Positions 15,723 through 24,487 of a stretch of DNA of 36,128 nt are shown piece after piece (positions within the stretch are counted from its first letter, which is position 1; each line of letters starts with the position of its first letter). The notes beneath the pieces are model-generated. The model made no database searches, was not told the DNA's origin, and saw only the letters and a list, made by a program, of their open reading frames with translations. Where the stretch lies: positions 1 to 36,128 of the forward strand of contig CAIPDT010000133.1 in the NCBI GenBank assembly GCA_903863905.1, written 5' to 3'. Made by a program: the position numbers and the translations under genes. This stretch comes from an uncultured Methylococcaceae bacterium (GTDB lineage: Bacteria > Pseudomonadota > Gammaproteobacteria > Methylococcales > Methylomonadaceae).

Positions 15723-16913
15723 ATGAAATGTGTTTTACATATAGGGACAGAAAAGACCGGTACAACGGCCATTCAAAATTGGCTCTATTCCAATTACGCA
15801 CAACTCTCAACACAACGTATCGCGCTTAGTAAGTTTCTTCAAAAAAAGAATAATCGCGATTTATGTGCTTTTTTCCAATCATCATTTGACAGTTTTTTCA
15901 TTGATAATGGCATTAAAAATATTGAAGAAAAAAATAAGTTCTTTTTAGGTTTTTTAGATAACTTTTCTGAAGAGATCAGTAAATTATCTATTGATCATGA
16001 TTGCATGGTTATTTCTTCAGAACATTTTCACAGTCAATTGAATAATGTTGATGGAATTGCTGCGTTACATGAGTTTTTGTTGAAGAATTTTGATGATGTA
16101 AAGGTGATATGTTATTTTCGTGAACAATCAGACTTAAGAAAAAGTTTATATTCGACAGCTCTGCGGAGAGGTTTTTCAGGGCCTTTGGTTGAGTTTATGC
16201 CAAATGCTGGCGTGAACAGTATTTATTATAATTACTTGCTGATGTTATCTCAGTGGAGTGATGTGTTTGGAATAGACAACATAGAGGCCGTTCTCTATGA
16301 TAAAAAACAATGGTATGACGGTGATATTTATAAGGATTTTATAAAAAGAGTATTCGATGATGTTGATCTAAATAAATTAAATTACTCGGCAGAGAGATCT
16401 AATGAAGGGATTAGTAAATTGCAATCAATCTTCATTCGGGCTATTAATAAATGTTTTGATTTTAATAATAGTCAACAAATTTACATTGGTACTGATCTGG
16501 TAACAAATGTAATTAATAACAAGTCATTAGTTTTAGGAAATCTTACTGATAATAGGGCGCTTAATTTTTATCAGCAGTTTGATGTTGTTAATAAGCAGTT
16601 TTTTGAAAAGTTTTTTGGTCAGGCAAAAAATCTTTTCCAAGCACCTGTTTCTTCAGAAGAGCAAAAAAAATTATTTTCACCTAATACTGAGAATGCTATC
16701 GTTGAAGGAATTTGCTCCATTTTAAATCGAATTAAAATGATGGGTATATTACTTAGTACAGCAGAAGCAAATCAATTAAAAGATATAGCATTAAAATATG
16801 AAACTAATGAATTTTTGAGCAAAGATGAGGCGTTAGTATTGATGAAGTTAGCCCAAAAAGTAAAAAGTAAAGACGCTATTATTAATTTAAAAATTGCTGA
16901 ATGGGAAAAATAA
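15723..16913 (+). CDS. Sulfotransferase-like P-loop protein
   Basis: 396 residues. HIGTEKTGTTAIQNWL (6-21) is the 5'-phosphosulfate-binding loop of PAPS-dependent sulfotransferases (Lys11, Thr14, Thr15). VICYFREQSDLRKSLYS (128-144) matches the 3'-phosphate-binding segment (Arg133, Ser141). The remaining 250 residues are helical, Asn/Lys/Phe-rich and not recognised. No signal peptide or membrane helix is seen. The family transfers sulfate to sugars, polysaccharides or small molecules; the acceptor is unknown. The gene is more AT-rich than its neighbours, uses many AAT/AAA/TTT codons, and stands alone between intergenic stretches, which suggests recent acquisition. A strong ribosome-binding site, GAGAGGAAG, precedes the ATG. 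Confidence 0.7.
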   Translation: MKCVLHIGTEKTGTTAIQNWLYSNYAQLSTQRIALSKFLQKKNNRDLCAFFQSSFDSFFIDNGIKNIEEKNKFFLGFLDNFSEEISKLSIDHDCMVISSEHFHSQLNNVDGIAALHEFLLKNFDDVKVICYFREQSDLRKSLYSTALRRGFSGPLVEFMPNAGVNSIYYNYLLMLSQWSDVFGIDNIEAVLYDKKQWYDGDIYKDFIKRVFDDVDLNKLNYSAERSNEGISKLQSIFIRAINKCFDFNNSQQIYIGTDLVTNVINNKSLVLGNLTDNRALNFYQQFDVVNKQFFEKFFGQAKNLFQAPVSSEEQKKLFSPNTENAIVEGICSILNRIKMMGILLSTAEANQLKDIALKYETNEFLSKDEALVLMKLAQKVKSKDAIINLKIAEWEK

Positions 16914-16987
16914 AATTATCTAAAGCAATTAAGCTAAATTTACGGTTGATTTATGGACATCTGTGAATTATCCGGAGATTTATAACA

Positions 16988-17025
16988 AAAAGAAGCGGGA
17001 TTTTCGCACTTGCTACATATCCCGC
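16988..17025 (-). terminator. Minus-strand terminator candidate after the SHOCT gene
   Basis: Read on the minus strand, GCGGGAT (17025-17019), a 17-nt loop and ATCCCGC (17001-16995) are followed by TTCTTTTT. It lies about 110 bp beyond the SHOCT-gene stop. Confidence 0.45.
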
Positions 17026-17134
17026 ATCACTGCAAACTAGCAGAAGTTATTTGGCTGTATCTTATTAGGTTGGAGCAATCGCTGTATTGTTCTTAATCTA
17101 GCCTTATTTAAGATCAGGTCTGTTATTTATATCC

Positions 17135-17998
17135 TTATAATCTTGCTAATAATTCAGTCTTTTTACTGATATATTCGTTCTCAGTTAAGATGCCTTTATC
17201 TTTTAATGCCGCTAACTTTTCAAGAGCGTCAAAAATATCAGCTTCAAAATTTGAGTTTAATTCATTGATCGTACTGCCTGAATTAATCGGTTTAGAGTGA
17301 GTTTGATTCTGAATAACAGGGACATTATCGACAGAAATCAGCGGTAAATGATTAACATCAACTAAGCCATATTGACTGTTAAAACTAACCGAACTCCCCC
17401 CTGATTGCTGTTGTGAAAAACCACCAATCTGATGATCTAAAGTATCATACAAAGATACATGGCCGTTTACGTCAATGGCTAGACGATTAATCGAGGCAAA
17501 ATAAGCGTAACGAAGATTATTTTGTGAACCTGTACTGGTCGGAAATTGCAGTCCTGTGGGCCACCAGTTACCTGAACTACCCGCAGGTGGCGGTACAAAT
17601 AAGCTAACGGTATCGTTGTTAATAGCATTGTTAGGCGCTTGATTAGGTTGATTTGAATAATTGTTATTAAATTGCCCTTGTTGTTGAGTGCCTTGATGCT
17701 GCGATTGAAAGTTACCTGTCTGAATTAAGCCGGGTTGATTAGCAATTAGATTAGAAAGTTCTTGGCATAAATTACTCACGGTATTTTTAAGGCCATTATT
17801 GAACATATCCCCTAACATAATCATCCCTCCGCGCATCCATTGCCCTGAGCCACCCAATTCTGGATGACTAAATTGTGCCATGGAACCATTGCCGTTGATA
17901 ACGGATTGTAAAAGACTAAAGACCGCATCTGAGCTAAAGTGATAGCGTTGAGCAATGTTATTAATGATTGTCTGGCCTTCGGGCGTAAGCTGTTGCAT
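17135..17998 (-). CDS. SHOCT-domain protein with Gln/Asn-rich middle
   Basis: 287 residues. Residues 1-85 are mostly helical (MQQLTPEGQTIINNIAQRY; LSNLIANQPGL), with a Gly-rich stretch (HPELGGSGQWMRGGMIMLG). Residues about 95-130 are a low-complexity Gln/Asn run. The middle holds a small beta region (LRYAYFASINRLAIDVNGH, VSLYDTLDHQIGGFSQQQ). The last 35 residues (FDALEKLAALKDKGILTENE and on) are a textbook SHOCT helical hairpin, a short oligomerisation domain found at protein ends. The middle repeats a theme seen in SHOCT proteins that bind partners through the tail; no catalytic motif is visible. No signal peptide. Function unknown. The start lacks a good Shine-Dalgarno. It stands alone, divergent from the membrane protein at 18145. 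Confidence 0.65.
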   Translation of the reverse strand: MQQLTPEGQTIINNIAQRYHFSSDAVFSLLQSVINGNGSMAQFSHPELGGSGQWMRGGMIMLGDMFNNGLKNTVSNLCQELSNLIANQPGLIQTGNFQSQHQGTQQQGQFNNNYSNQPNQAPNNAINNDTVSLFVPPPAGSSGNWWPTGLQFPTSTGSQNNLRYAYFASINRLAIDVNGHVSLYDTLDHQIGGFSQQQSGGSSVSFNSQYGLVDVNHLPLISVDNVPVIQNQTHSKPINSGSTINELNSNFEADIFDALEKLAALKDKGILTENEYISKKTELLARL

Positions 17999-18144
17999 GG
18001 TATTTAAGTCCGATTGAATAAAGGATGGGAGGTGACGTAATTGTGTTGCTAATTTAAAGGCTTATCTTGATTTATTGCAATATTAGTGTATAGGATAGTG
18101 ATATTAAAAGCATTATTTTAATTTAACACCAGCTGATCTTATTG

Positions 18145-18687
18145 ATGACTTGTCAGCGTTTTTTAACACCCATTGGATTATTCATGTTTATTTACTCTTT
18201 GCCGTTATTATTTTCACAAATTAAAATGGTCAATCCTGTTGAGCTACTCATTATTTTTTTGGGCTTATGGGTGGTGTTATGGTTAAGTTCACCTATACGT
18301 GCAGAAGCCGTGCAATTTAATGAAAAACCGTCTTATTTGTTTGGGGCGTGGACGGGGTGTGTAGATTTAAAGTGGGTGTGTTGGCCTTTTTTTATAATTT
18401 TAAATATCTGTTTGTATACTGCGGACACCTTGGCAAAGTTAGGATTGTTAACGGTCTCTAGTTGGGATGACGTGCATATAATGTTATTGTTGCCGATTGT
18501 GTGGTGGTCTACGTCTGTTTGGCGTTGTTCTGCAAATACTGATATTCGATTAGGGTCTTCGGGTGCACGCTTAATGATTTTTGCGGTATTGTTTGAGTAC
18601 GGTTTAAAGTTGCTGATCCGTATTGATTATCCACGTATTTTTTTTGGTTGTGAAGAGTTACTCTTAGATTATGGTAGTTGTTTTTGA
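18145..18687 (+). CDS. Hypothetical multi-pass membrane protein
   Basis: 180 residues starting at ATG 18145; a TTG one codon upstream is less likely. Hydrophobic segments lie at roughly 8-26 (IGLFMFIYSLPLLFSQ), 31-48 (ELLIIFLGLWVVLWLSS), 76-95 (WVCWPFFIILNICLYTADTL), 108-124 (IMLLLPIVWWSTSVW) and 140-155 (RLMIFAVLFEYGLKLLI). The C-terminal tail contains RIDYPRIFFGCEELLLDYGSC. The protein is Trp- and Cys-rich. No family is recognised. It is followed by 130 bp before trkA; a functional link to potassium uptake is not supported by sequence. Confidence 0.6.
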   Translation: MTCQRFLTPIGLFMFIYSLPLLFSQIKMVNPVELLIIFLGLWVVLWLSSPIRAEAVQFNEKPSYLFGAWTGCVDLKWVCWPFFIILNICLYTADTLAKLGLLTVSSWDDVHIMLLLPIVWWSTSVWRCSANTDIRLGSSGARLMIFAVLFEYGLKLLIRIDYPRIFFGCEELLLDYGSCF

Positions 18688-18817
18688 GGCGTCTTAGGGT
18701 GATTTATACTTAAAAAAAGTAAGTTTAGGTATGAAATATGCGTTAATCAGGTAAAATGTCACCCCAAGTGTCATTATTTTGACGAGTCTTAATACTGTTA
18801 AATTCGGTATGGTGTAA

Positions 18818-20179
18818 ATGAAAATAGTTATTTTGGGTGCGGGCGTTACGGGTTCCTCTGTGGCTGAGGCGTTTGCAAGTGAAGAAAATGATATTGTGGT
18901 GGTCGATTTTAGGCAGGAGTTGTTAGATGCCTTAAAAGATCGTTTTGATATTGCCACTGTCACTGGAAATGCAGCACATCCTAGTGTTTTAGAGCAAGCT
19001 GGGATTCATAATGCCGATATGGTGATTGCGGTCACGGACAGTGATGAGACTAATATGTTGGCGTGTCTCATTATCAATGCCTTGCATAACCGTCCTAAGA
19101 CAATTGCCCGAGTTCGAGCCATTGACTATTTAAAAACCCCTGATTTATTTGGCCCTAAGGGTCTGCCAATTGATTTTGTGATCAGTCCTGAACAGATGGT
19201 CATGGAGTCAATTCGTAATTTAGTAGAATTCCCCGGTGCGTTACATGTTTCTGAATTTGCGGGTGGCTTAGTTAGATTGTTCTCCGTTAAAGTGGTGGCG
19301 AATGGTTTTCTAACCGGTAAAAAAATTAGAACCCTTAAAGAAAGATTATCGGATGGTAAAACCCGTGTTGTGGCTATTTTTAGAAATGGTAAGCCCATCT
19401 TTGTGACTGGTGATGTGAGTATCGAAACCGATGATGAAGTTTTCTTGGTGGCGCCCAGTAAAGAAGTTAAACGTGTTTTAAAAGAGTTAGATAAATTAGA
19501 AGCTCCGTTTAAACGAATTATTATTGCGGGGGGGGGGCATATTGGTAAACGATTAGCGCTGGCCTTAGAAAAAAATCATCAAGTTAAAATCATTGAAAAA
19601 GATGTGGTTCGTGCCCATAAAATTTCTATTGATCTGAGTAAAACCTTGGTTCTTTTGGGCGATTGTACGGATGAAGGCTTATTGCTGGATGAGTCTATTG
19701 AAAGTATAGATTTATTTTGTGCTATTACCGATAACGATGGGGTTAATATTATTTCTGCTTCTTTAGCTAAGAGTCTAGGTGCACGGAAAACTATCTGCTT
19801 ACTCAATCAAAATTCTTATACTAAGTTATTGCCCGGTACCGGTATTGATGTCACCGTTTTACCTAATCAGGAAACATTGGGTAGTATTTTAATGCACGTG
19901 CGTCGAGGTGATGTCGCTCGGGTAACCTCCTTATGTGGCGGTACCGCAGAAGCCATTGAAGCCATTGCTCATGCAAGTAATGATGAAGGTACTGTGGTTG
20001 GGCGTCGTGTGGATTCGATTAATTTTCCTGCCGGTATTGTGATGGGGGCTTTAATTCGTAATAGTGAAGTTATTCCAATTCATCACGATACCGTTTTTGC
20101 TGAAAATGATCATGTGGTCATGTTTGCGATGGATAAAAAGTTGGTTTCTTACATCGAACAAACATTTCAACCTATTTAA
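18818..20179 (+). CDS. trkA: Trk potassium uptake regulatory NAD-binding protein
   Basis: 453 residues, the normal size for a two-RCK TrkA. It is a cytoplasmic, peripheral ring protein that binds NAD(H)/nucleotides and gates the TrkH potassium channel. The first Rossmann fold begins KIVILGAGVTGSSVAE (2-17) with an acidic strand end VVVDF (27-31); the second begins RIIIAGGGHIGKRLALALE (about 234-252). Each Rossmann domain is followed by a TrkA_C domain (GFLTGKKIRTLKERL; TVVGRRVDSINFPAG). trkH follows 57 bp downstream in the same direction, so the two are a transcriptional pair. The gap between them has an imperfect inverted repeat, ATTGAT...ATCAAT (20178-20215). All nucleotide-binding glycines are intact. 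Confidence 0.95.
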   Translation: MKIVILGAGVTGSSVAEAFASEENDIVVVDFRQELLDALKDRFDIATVTGNAAHPSVLEQAGIHNADMVIAVTDSDETNMLACLIINALHNRPKTIARVRAIDYLKTPDLFGPKGLPIDFVISPEQMVMESIRNLVEFPGALHVSEFAGGLVRLFSVKVVANGFLTGKKIRTLKERLSDGKTRVVAIFRNGKPIFVTGDVSIETDDEVFLVAPSKEVKRVLKELDKLEAPFKRIIIAGGGHIGKRLALALEKNHQVKIIEKDVVRAHKISIDLSKTLVLLGDCTDEGLLLDESIESIDLFCAITDNDGVNIISASLAKSLGARKTICLLNQNSYTKLLPGTGIDVTVLPNQETLGSILMHVRRGDVARVTSLCGGTAEAIEAIAHASNDEGTVVGRRVDSINFPAGIVMGALIRNSEVIPIHHDTVFAENDHVVMFAMDKKLVSYIEQTFQPI

Positions 20180-20236
20180 TTGATGTCAGCTGGTTTAAAT
20201 GACAGCCATATCAATTCTTCTGAGTTTTAAGTCCTT

Positions 20237-21694
20237 ATGAATATCATTCTTACCATAGCCCATATTTTTGGTTTAGTGACCTTGTGTTTTAGTGGTTTAA
20301 TGAGCACTTGCTTTTTAACGTCAAAAATAATGGATGATGGTGCCACTACCGCCTTTTTAGATGGAACCTTAATTACGTTTTTTTTAGGTGCGTTTTTATT
20401 CTTATCCACGATGTGGGTACCTAAAAAAGTCTCAAGGCAGGCGGGATTTTTATTGGTCGCTAGTACCTGGTCCTTAACCCCTGTTTTATGTACCATTCCT
20501 TTAATGATTTATATGCCAGCGTTAAGCTTTAGCGATGCGTATTTTGAAACGGTATCAGGGTTAACGACGACAGGAGCGACTATCTTTAGTGGTTTAGATA
20601 TGTTGCCCATGTCAATTAACTTATGGCGCTGTGAGTTAAATTGGATTGCGGGCATGGGGATTATTATTTTTGCGGTCGCTATTTTACCTATCTTAGGGAT
20701 TGGTGGCATGCAATTATATAAAGCCGAAACACCGGGATCTGTTAAGGAGTCAGATTTGCCTCCACGTATTGCTCAAGCGGCCAAGGCTTTATGGTTTGTG
20801 TATGCAGGCCTTACTTTTATCTGTATGTTGGCTTTACATTGGGCGGGCATGAATTGGTTTGATGCGATTTGTCATGCGTTTTCTGCCATGAGCTTAGGTG
20901 GTTTTTCAACGCATGATAGCAGTGTTGGTTTTTTTAACTCGGTTAATATTGAGATTGTTTTAATAGTGTTTCAGTTATTAGCGGCGATCAATTTTGCAAC
21001 GCATTTTATAGTGTTTAAAAAGCAGTCGGTTAAACCGTATTTTTACGATCGAGAGGCGAGGGCTTTTTTAACGCTGGTGTTAGGCAGTTGTGTGATGGCA
21101 GCTTTAGTGTTGTGGAATTCAGGTACGTATCCTGATTTTGTGACTGCGTTGCGTTTTGCCAGTTTTAACGTCGTTAGCATTGCGACTGATTGTGGATTTG
21201 CAAATCAGGATTTTAATAAATGGCCTATCTTTGTGACCATGTGGATGTTGTTTTTGAGTTGTATTTCGGCGTCTTCTGGATCGACAGGCGGCGGTATTCG
21301 AATGATTCGCACCATTATTTTAATGAAGCAAGCCCGCTTAGAGTTGTTTAAATTTATTCATCCTCATGCCATTAGACCGTTAAAAATTGGTGAGGTGGTG
21401 ATTAATAATAAAATTGTTAATTCGGTCACTGGCTTCATCTTTTTGTATTTTATAAGTGTCGTGATTTTAACGTTTGCGTTGTTATTAAGTGGACTTGATT
21501 TTATGACGGCATTTTCTGCGATTATTGCCTGTTTTAATAATGCCGGCCCTGGTTTAAATGAAGTCGGTCCTGCGTCTAACTTTGCGATTTTAAGTGATTA
21601 TCAAAAAGCGGTGTGTACCTTTGCTATGTTATTAGGTCGGGTACAGATCTTTTCGATAGTCATTTTGTTTGTACCTGAATTTTGGCGTAAATAA
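20237..21694 (+). CDS. trkH: Trk potassium channel subunit
   Basis: 485 residues, matching TrkH. It forms the inner-membrane pore for potassium uptake together with TrkA. The four pore loops with selectivity-filter glycines are visible: VSGLTTTGATIFSGLD (about 108-123), AMSLGGFSTHDSS, IATDCGFANQDFNKWP, and CFNNAGPGLNEVGP. Between them are paired hydrophobic helices, as expected for the eight-helix fold plus two extra N-terminal helices (ILTIAHIFGLVTLCFSGLM). SSGSTGGGIRMIRTIIL contains the intramembrane loop that closes the pore. It is downstream of trkA and convergent with xseA, the two stops being only 2 bp apart; no terminator fits between them, so the transcripts probably overlap. Confidence 0.95.
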   Translation: MNIILTIAHIFGLVTLCFSGLMSTCFLTSKIMDDGATTAFLDGTLITFFLGAFLFLSTMWVPKKVSRQAGFLLVASTWSLTPVLCTIPLMIYMPALSFSDAYFETVSGLTTTGATIFSGLDMLPMSINLWRCELNWIAGMGIIIFAVAILPILGIGGMQLYKAETPGSVKESDLPPRIAQAAKALWFVYAGLTFICMLALHWAGMNWFDAICHAFSAMSLGGFSTHDSSVGFFNSVNIEIVLIVFQLLAAINFATHFIVFKKQSVKPYFYDREARAFLTLVLGSCVMAALVLWNSGTYPDFVTALRFASFNVVSIATDCGFANQDFNKWPIFVTMWMLFLSCISASSGSTGGGIRMIRTIILMKQARLELFKFIHPHAIRPLKIGEVVINNKIVNSVTGFIFLYFISVVILTFALLLSGLDFMTAFSAIIACFNNAGPGLNEVGPASNFAILSDYQKAVCTFAMLLGRVQIFSIVILFVPEFWRK

Positions 21695-21696
21695 GT

Positions 21697-23058
21697 TTAC
21701 TCTGAGTGATAAAGTACTTTTACTTCACTGCTGAAGCGTCCCTCGGCTAAACGAGTTTCAATTAAATCCCCCGGTTTTAAGTGCTGAGTTGATTGGATCA
21801 GTTCACCTGAGGGTTGTTTGATAACGAGTGCATAGCCACGCTTGAGCGTGGCCAGTGGACTGATCGCATTCAGTGTTTGGCTTGCTGTTAAAAGACATTG
21901 CTGGCGGCTAGTTAATTGTTGTTGTATACCTTGCAGCAATCTTTGGTATAAGTAGTTCTGTTTTTGTTGATATTGTTTTAAGATAAGCACGGGATTATGT
22001 TGCCATAGTCGAGTGTTTTTTGTTTCAAGTGCGTTTCTATGACTGTGTAGTCTAATCTGCATGGCTTGTTTAAGCCGCATTTCAAGTTCATCTAAGCGTT
22101 GTGCTTTTCGGCGTAATTTTTGTCCGGGATGTTGTTGGGTTAAGCGTTGATCCAGCCATTTAAAACGTTGTTGTTTCTGGCTTAATTTACGTTGTATCGT
22201 TTGCAGAAAAAAGGCTTCTAGCTGGATAAATCGATTTAACCATTCTTGCTGATCGGGACTGGCATGTTCGGCGGCTGCTGAAGGGGTTGCGGCACGTAAA
22301 TCAGCCACAAAGTCGGTAATAGTGACATCTGTTTCATGGCCTACGGCAGAGATAATAGGAATGGCACTGGCAAAGACCGCACGTACCACGAGTTCTTCGT
22401 TAAAAGCCCATAAATCTTCTAAAGATCCGCCGCCGCGTCCTAAAATAATCACCTCACAATCCTGTCGTTCATTGGCTAAGCTAATCGCTTTGCTGATATC
22501 GTATTTGGCTTGCGTCCCTTGGACGGCGACTGGATAAATAATAATAGGGATGGCGGGAAAGCGTCTTTTTAATACCGTTAAAATGTCTCTAATAGCCGCA
22601 CCAGAGGGAGAAGTAATTACCCCAATGGCTTGTGGTAGGATTGGAATAGAGTGCTTGTGAAGGCTATTAAATAGGCCTTCTTCGGCGAGTTTTTGTTTAA
22701 GTGCCTCAAAGGCACGACGTAAAGCGCCTTCTCCTGCTGCTTCTATGCGTTCAACAATCATTTGAAAGTCCCCTCGCGGTTCATACAAACTGACTTGGGC
22801 TTTTATGACGACTTGCTGGCCATTACTGGGTTTAAAACTTAACTGCCGTTGCTGAGTGCGAAACATAGCACAGCGTACTTGGGCGGCGTTATCTTTTAAA
22901 GAAAAATATAGATGACCTGAAGAAGGGGCGCTAAGATTGGATATTTCACCTTCAACTAGCACACTCATAAAATGATCATCCAGTAATTGGCTGGTGGCTC
23001 TATTTAACTGAGATACCGTAAGTATGGTTCGAGTCATTGAGGACGAAGAAGCGTTCAT
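21697..23058 (-). CDS. xseA: Exodeoxyribonuclease VII large subunit
   Basis: 453 residues from the ATG at 23058, close to E. coli XseA (456). An ATG at 23037 is also possible; a longer frame opens with TTG at 23130 but adds non-homologous residues. It degrades single-stranded DNA together with XseB, which is not in the window. The N-terminal OB fold has ILTVSQLNRATSQLL, VEGEISNLSAPSSGHLYFSL and QVRCAMFRTQQR. The catalytic core has GVITSPSGAAIRDIL, IIYPVAVQG, ILGRGGGSLEDLWAFNEE, SAVGHETDVTITDFVADLRA and TPSAAAE. The long helical region that follows is Gln-rich (coiled-coil arm), and the C-terminal SPLATLKRGYALV closes the protein. No strong ribosome-binding site is seen at either start. Confidence 0.95.
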   Translation of the reverse strand: MNASSSSMTRTILTVSQLNRATSQLLDDHFMSVLVEGEISNLSAPSSGHLYFSLKDNAAQVRCAMFRTQQRQLSFKPSNGQQVVIKAQVSLYEPRGDFQMIVERIEAAGEGALRRAFEALKQKLAEEGLFNSLHKHSIPILPQAIGVITSPSGAAIRDILTVLKRRFPAIPIIIYPVAVQGTQAKYDISKAISLANERQDCEVIILGRGGGSLEDLWAFNEELVVRAVFASAIPIISAVGHETDVTITDFVADLRAATPSAAAEHASPDQQEWLNRFIQLEAFFLQTIQRKLSQKQQRFKWLDQRLTQQHPGQKLRRKAQRLDELEMRLKQAMQIRLHSHRNALETKNTRLWQHNPVLILKQYQQKQNYLYQRLLQGIQQQLTSRQQCLLTASQTLNAISPLATLKRGYALVIKQPSGELIQSTQHLKPGDLIETRLAEGRFSSEVKVLYHSE

Positions 23059-23145
23059 GAAAGCATTAAAGGTAGATTGAGTGCTGGATAGTGTGCAAGT
23101 ATTGTAAAATAGATTGATTTTTATGTACAAAGAAAGAGGAAGGTT

Positions 23146-23466
23146 ATGGCGTGGGTATTGTTATTTTCAGCGGGTTTTGTAGAAATTATTTTTGCATTAA
23201 GTCTTAAATACAATGAAGGTTTCACTAAGTTGATTCCGAGTATTGTCACGGCCGTGTCAGGAATTGGGAGCTTTGGACTCTTAACGTGGGCAATTAAAAC
23301 CTTGCCATTAGGAACCGCTTACGCTGTGTGGACAGGCATGGGAGCTGTTGGAGTGGCTATTGTCGGGATTATTTTATTTAAAGAATCTTTTGATTGGATA
23401 CGTTTAGTGTCCATTGCCTTCATTATTATGGGTATTGTCGGTTTAAAGTTAACGGATACGCTGTAA
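23146..23466 (+). CDS. sugE: Small multidrug resistance family exporter (SugE/Gdx type)
   Basis: 106 residues with four membrane helices. The first helix has AGFVEIIFALSLKYNEGF with the essential Glu13; the usual SugE/Gdx Trp two residues before Ala is Phe here. The third helix carries LPLGTAYAVWTGMGAVG, the signature of the family. SugE/Gdx proteins export guanidinium in exchange for protons; quaternary ammonium export is also known in relatives. A strong GAGGAAGG precedes the ATG. tusB starts 2 bp after its stop, so it leads a three-gene cluster with tusB and dsrC. No guanidine riboswitch was found upstream. Confidence 0.85.
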   Translation: MAWVLLFSAGFVEIIFALSLKYNEGFTKLIPSIVTAVSGIGSFGLLTWAIKTLPLGTAYAVWTGMGAVGVAIVGIILFKESFDWIRLVSIAFIIMGIVGLKLTDTL

Positions 23467-23468
23467 TT

Positions 23469-23759
23469 ATGTTGCATCTTATTTATCAGGCACCGCTTGA
23501 TAGGGTGATCTTGGATCGAATAGCGCCTGGTGATGAGGTGGTTTTTTTAGAGGCGGCGACTCAGGGGTTGCTTAAAAATAGCTTAATGTCTGCAAAGTTA
23601 ACTCAATTGCTTGAGTATGATCCATTGTATGTTATGAGTGATGCTCTAGCCGTGAGAGGGATTTTAGAGGTGGAATTGATTGAAGGGATTCAGATGATTG
23701 ATTATGAAGCGTTAGTGACTTTAACAGTGAAGCATTCGGTGATTCAATCATGGACTTAA
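23469..23759 (+). CDS. tusB: TusB/DsrH sulfur-relay family protein
   Basis: 96 residues from the ATG at 23469. The frame is open further upstream into the exporter gene, but homology begins here. MLHLIYQAPL, then GDEVVFLEAATQGLL and YVMSDALAVRGI, follow the DsrH/TusB pattern (small alpha/beta fold; the third subunit of the DsrEFH/TusBCD hexamer). No cysteine is present, as in many DsrH-like chains. The usual partner genes tusC and tusD (dsrE, dsrF) are absent here and must be elsewhere or missing. It overlaps dsrC by 10 bp, so the two are translationally coupled. The complex passes persulfide sulfur to TusE/DsrC during tRNA 2-thiouridine synthesis or sulfur oxidation. Confidence 0.7.
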   Translation: MLHLIYQAPLDRVILDRIAPGDEVVFLEAATQGLLKNSLMSAKLTQLLEYDPLYVMSDALAVRGILEVELIEGIQMIDYEALVTLTVKHSVIQSWT

Positions 23760-24082
23760 GCCGGGAATTGTTCGCATTAGAAACTACGGATCAAGGCTTT
23801 TTGGTCAAGATGTCCGATTGGAATGAAGGTATTGCAGCGCAATTAGCGGAGGTTAATCAGATTGTATTAACTGAAGCGCATTGGGAGATTATGCTTTTTA
23901 TTCGGCAGTATTATCAGCAGTATAAACATTTGCCTAATGCCCGGGTGTTTACTAAGGCTATTGCTAAAACGTTTGGAGAGGACAAGGGTAATAGCCGATA
24001 TTTACATAAATTGTTTCCAGACGGGCCGTTGAAATTTGCTTGTAAATTAGCGGGTTTACCAAAGCCCCCTACGTGTTTATAG
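23750..24082 (+). CDS. dsrC: DsrC/TusE family sulfur carrier with two C-terminal cysteines
   Basis: 110 residues. HWEIMLFIRQYYQQY, FGEDKGNSRYLHKLFPDGPL and the C-terminal arm FACKLAGLPKPPTCL are hallmark DsrC segments. The arm carries Cys98 and Cys109 separated by ten residues (CX10C), the arrangement of redox-active DsrC. E. coli TusE, which works only in tRNA thiolation, keeps just the last Cys. This points to a protein able to form the intramolecular disulfide/trisulfide. It overlaps tusB by 10 bp. No dsrAB sulfite reductase genes are present in the window. It could feed the tRNA thiolation relay or a sulfur-oxidation pathway; the sequence alone cannot decide. A sulfide-oxidation block lies 4 kb downstream. 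Confidence 0.85.
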   Translation: MDLSRELFALETTDQGFLVKMSDWNEGIAAQLAEVNQIVLTEAHWEIMLFIRQYYQQYKHLPNARVFTKAIAKTFGEDKGNSRYLHKLFPDGPLKFACKLAGLPKPPTCL

Positions 24083-24091
24083 GGGAGGGCT

Positions 24092-24487
24092 TTAGACTTG
24101 TTTAAAGCGATGGATTAAACGACGTTCTTTTTTGTTGGGTTTGTGATCCAGTCCATTGATAGACAAGAGTTCTCGATGCTCACGTAATTCGAGCATTTTC
24201 TTTTGGCGTTTTTCTAGGCTTTCTGGGGTTTCTTCATAGAGTAACGCGGCTTCTTGAGCGGATTTTCTTTGTTTCGCTAACGCGGTTATGACTATATCCC
24301 AAGTAAGGCCCTCTTTATTAATAGTCAGCGCCACCCCCGGTTTTATTTCTTTACCGGGTTTAGTGCGCTGCTTATTAATATGGATTTTTCCACCCGCTAT
24401 GGCTTCTGAGGCGAGTTTGCGCGTTTTAAAAAAACGCGCAGTCCACAGCCATTTATCAAGACGAAGGTTTTCGAGTTCAGTGTGCAC
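24092..24487 (-). CDS. hslR: Heat-shock protein 15 (S4 RNA-binding)
   Basis: 131 residues. An S4 domain fills the N-terminal half: [20 protein letters not shown], then [20 protein letters not shown]. The tail is basic and helical ([13 protein letters not shown]). Hsp15 binds stalled 50S subunits that carry a nascent chain with tRNA and helps recycle them after heat shock. The start is GTG at 24487 and overlaps the ispH 3' end by 11 bp, so it is probably translated from the same transcript. Length and domain match E. coli HslR (133). Confidence 0.85.
   Translation of the reverse strand: MHTELENLRLDKWLWTARFFKTRKLASEAIAGGKIHINKQRTKPGKEIKPGVALTINKEGLTWDIVITALAKQRKSAQEAALLYEETPESLEKRQKKMLELREHRELLSINGLDHKPNKKERRLIHRFKQV

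Noticed and set aside
23037-23145. Guanidine (mini-ykkC type) riboswitch upstream of the SMR exporter
   Set aside because: Only one ACGA-containing purine stretch was found, inside xseA coding DNA; the paired ACGR hairpins are not there.
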